A stretch of 7,339 bases of DNA from Bacteroidales bacterium UBA714 (lineage in GTDB: Bacteria; Bacteroidota; Bacteroidia; Bacteroidales; UBA932): positions 1 to 7,339 of the forward strand of contig DBLW01000053.1 in the NCBI GenBank assembly GCA_002298075.1, written 5' to 3'. Numbering within the stretch: the stretch's first letter is position 1; each line of letters begins with the position of its first letter. Under the pieces are notes generated by a model. It was not told where the DNA came from. It worked only from the letters and a program-made list of their open reading frames with translations, and did not search any database. The translations under genes were made by a program, and so were the position numbers. Shown piece by piece: positions 5,901 through 7,339 of this stretch.

Positions 5901-7339
5901 CTACAACATTCCAGCAACAATTGAGGCCGCTTCCTTTTCTATTATCCCGAAAATCTCAGGGTCAACACGGCCCTCCGAAAGCGGAACCAGCACATCATCC
6001 TTATGGAAAGCCCTCATCTTGCTGATGAAAGCCACACTGAAATCATCGACAAGCTCTATCGGAAGGTCTTTCAGAAGCCCCTTTGTTCCACAATACAGCA
6101 GAGCGACCTGTTCACCGGCCGGAACTGGGGAATACTGGGGCTGCACCAGAAGCCTGTTGTTCTTGCGGCCCTTGTCAAGAGCCATCGCGGTAATCGGGTC
6201 AAGGTCACTGCTGAACTTGGAGAACGCCTCAAGCTCACGATACTGTGCCTGGTCAATTTTCAAGGTTCCCGCAACTTTCTTCATGCTCTTTATCTGGGCG
6301 CTGCCCCCGACCCTGGAAACCGATATTCCGACATTCACGGCCGGACGGAAGCCCTGGTTGAAAAGGTCCGCCTCAAGGAAAATCTGTCCGTCGGTAATCG
6401 AAATCACATTAGTAGGGATATATGCGGATACATCTCCAGCCTGGGTCTCAATTATAGGCAATGCTGTGAGCGAGCCGCCAGCCCTGACTTTTCCGCGCAA
6501 CGGCTCAGGAAGGTCATTCATATTCTCAGCCACTTCCTGCTGGGAAATAATCTTGGCCGCACGCTCGAGAAGTCTTGAATGCAGATAGAATATGTCTCCA
6601 GGATAAGCTTCACGGCCGGAAGGACGGCGCAAAATGAGGGATACCTCACGATATGCCACAGCCTGCTTCGACAGGTCATCATATACCACGAGCGCATGAC
6701 GTCCCGTATCACGGAAATATTCCCCGACAGCTGCACCTGCAAATGGCGCATAATACTGAAGGGCCGCAGGATCAGCTGCTGTGGCAGCCACCACGACCGT
6801 ATAGTCCATGGCCCCGCGTTCCTTAAGGGTATTTACAATATTGGCTACAGTCGAGCCTTTCTGCCCTATGGCGACATAGATGCAATAGACAGGTTCCCCT
6901 GCCAGATAAGCCTCACGCTGATTCAATATGGCATCTATCGCTATGGCAGTCTTTCCTGTCTGGCGGTCACCGATGATAAGCTCCCTCTGTCCCCTTCCTA
7001 TCGGAATCATGGCATCTATGGCCTTTATTCCTGTCTGAAGCGGCTCTGTAACAGGCTGCCTGTAGATAACGCCCGGTGCCTTCCTCTCAAGAGGCATAGT
7101 GAACAATTCACCTTCAATGCGTCCCTTTCCGTCCAAAGGTTCTCCCAACGGGTTCACGACCCTTCCGACAATGCCTTCCCCCACATCTATCGAGGCTATC
7201 TTCCCGGTGCTCCTGACTCTCATGCCCTCCTTTACCTTTTCGGTAGGCCCAAGCAACACCGCTCCGACATTGTCTTCCTCAAGATTCATCACTACGGCCT
7301 TGACGCCCTCTTCAAATTCCAGCAGCTCACCGGCCTCGG
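5901..7339 (-). CDS. atpA: F1Fo ATP synthase alpha subunit (partial, N-terminus outside window)
   Basis: Alpha forms the F1 hexamer with beta and carries the non-catalytic nucleotide sites plus residues that complete the catalytic ones. The frame remains open to the last base of the window: the edge residues read EAGELLEFEEGVKAVVMNLEEDNVG, without a natural start, so about 478 residues are visible and by comparison with usual lengths roughly 25-50 are missing. The GTG at 7292 is internal, not the start. Walker A GDRQTGKT lies at 6971-6948; Walker B follows in HALVVYDDLSKQ, then LRRPSGREAYPGD and the segment SVSRVGGSAQ, which contains the Arg that reaches the catalytic site. The Gln-containing GDRQTGKT form and the SVSRVGG segment identify alpha rather than beta. 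It ends EKEAASIVAGML and overlaps no other gene; atpG starts one base after its TAG. Confidence 0.97.
   Translation of the reverse strand, partial: EAGELLEFEEGVKAVVMNLEEDNVGAVLLGPTEKVKEGMRVRSTGKIASIDVGEGIVGRVVNPLGEPLDGKGRIEGELFTMPLERKAPGVIYRQPVTEPLQTGIKAIDAMIPIGRGQRELIIGDRQTGKTAIAIDAILNQREAYLAGEPVYCIYVAIGQKGSTVANIVNTLKERGAMDYTVVVAATAADPAALQYYAPFAGAAVGEYFRDTGRHALVVYDDLSKQAVAYREVSLILRRPSGREAYPGDIFYLHSRLLERAAKIISQQEVAENMNDLPEPLRGKVRAGGSLTALPIIETQAGDVSAYIPTNVISITDGQIFLEADLFNQGFRPAVNVGISVSRVGGSAQIKSMKKVAGTLKIDQAQYRELEAFSKFSSDLDPITAMALDKGRKNNRLLVQPQYSPVPAGEQVALLYCGTKGLLKDLPIELVDDFSVAFISKMRAFHKDDVLVPLSEGRVDPEIFGIIEKEAASIVAGML

Noticed and set aside
5900..5920. ATG at 5920 as the atpG start
   Set aside because: It would overlap the end of atpA and add MLLECCS; the next ATG gives the conserved MASLKEIK and is spaced one base from the atpA stop.
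6003..6588. Two plus-strand open frames of about 190 codons opposite atpA
   Set aside because: They are antisense to a highly conserved coding region, show no recognisable domain, and have composition expected from reverse reading of atpA.
7290..7292. GTG as the start of atpA
   Set aside because: The frame continues upstream with conserved alpha-subunit sequence (GELLEFEEGVKAVV) to the window edge, so the gene is simply cut off there.

Overview
This is an ordinary chromosomal stretch from a member of the Bacteroidetes, most likely order Bacteroidales. The evidence is a set of clade-typical signs: PyrB, PyrI, SerC, SerA and AtpG read like their Bacteroides/Alistipes-type homologues as I remember them; serC and serA are followed by a DUF1015 gene; atpA and atpG end an ATP synthase operon with no atpD after them; Shine-Dalgarno sites are mostly absent; and one possible -7 element has the Bacteroidetes form. 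I cannot name the genus from sequence alone. No RNA gene, mobile element, CRISPR array, phage gene or long repeat is visible. The largest gap without a gene is about 127 bases.

Layout. Bases 1-102 hold the last 33 codons of an unidentified plus-strand gene. Plus-strand pyrB (135-1040) and pyrI (1052-1504) follow, encoding the catalytic and regulatory chains of aspartate carbamoyltransferase. After a 52-base AT-rich gap with a possible promoter element comes a serine cluster, also on plus: serC (1557-2630), serA (2643-3563) and a DUF1015 gene (3595-4833). A convergent gap (4834-4960) carries a strong hairpin with a T-run on the minus strand. On minus, atpG (4961-5899) and atpA (5901 to beyond the window end) encode the gamma and alpha subunits of the F1 ATP synthase; atpA lacks its N-terminus because the window ends.

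How the genes work together. PyrB and PyrI form the allosteric enzyme of the committed step of pyrimidine synthesis. SerA oxidises 3-phosphoglycerate and SerC transaminates the product to phosphoserine. No serB-type phosphatase is present, and the DUF1015 protein occupies the third position, so it is a candidate for a role in phosphoserine or serine metabolism. SerA is a short enzyme without a C-terminal regulatory domain and has Lys where the catalytic His normally sits, the 'type IIIK' form known from Entamoeba. The least explained item is the DUF1015 protein, with a DGHHR motif that recalls ParB/free-serine-kinase nucleotide sites. I see no wholly new multi-gene system.
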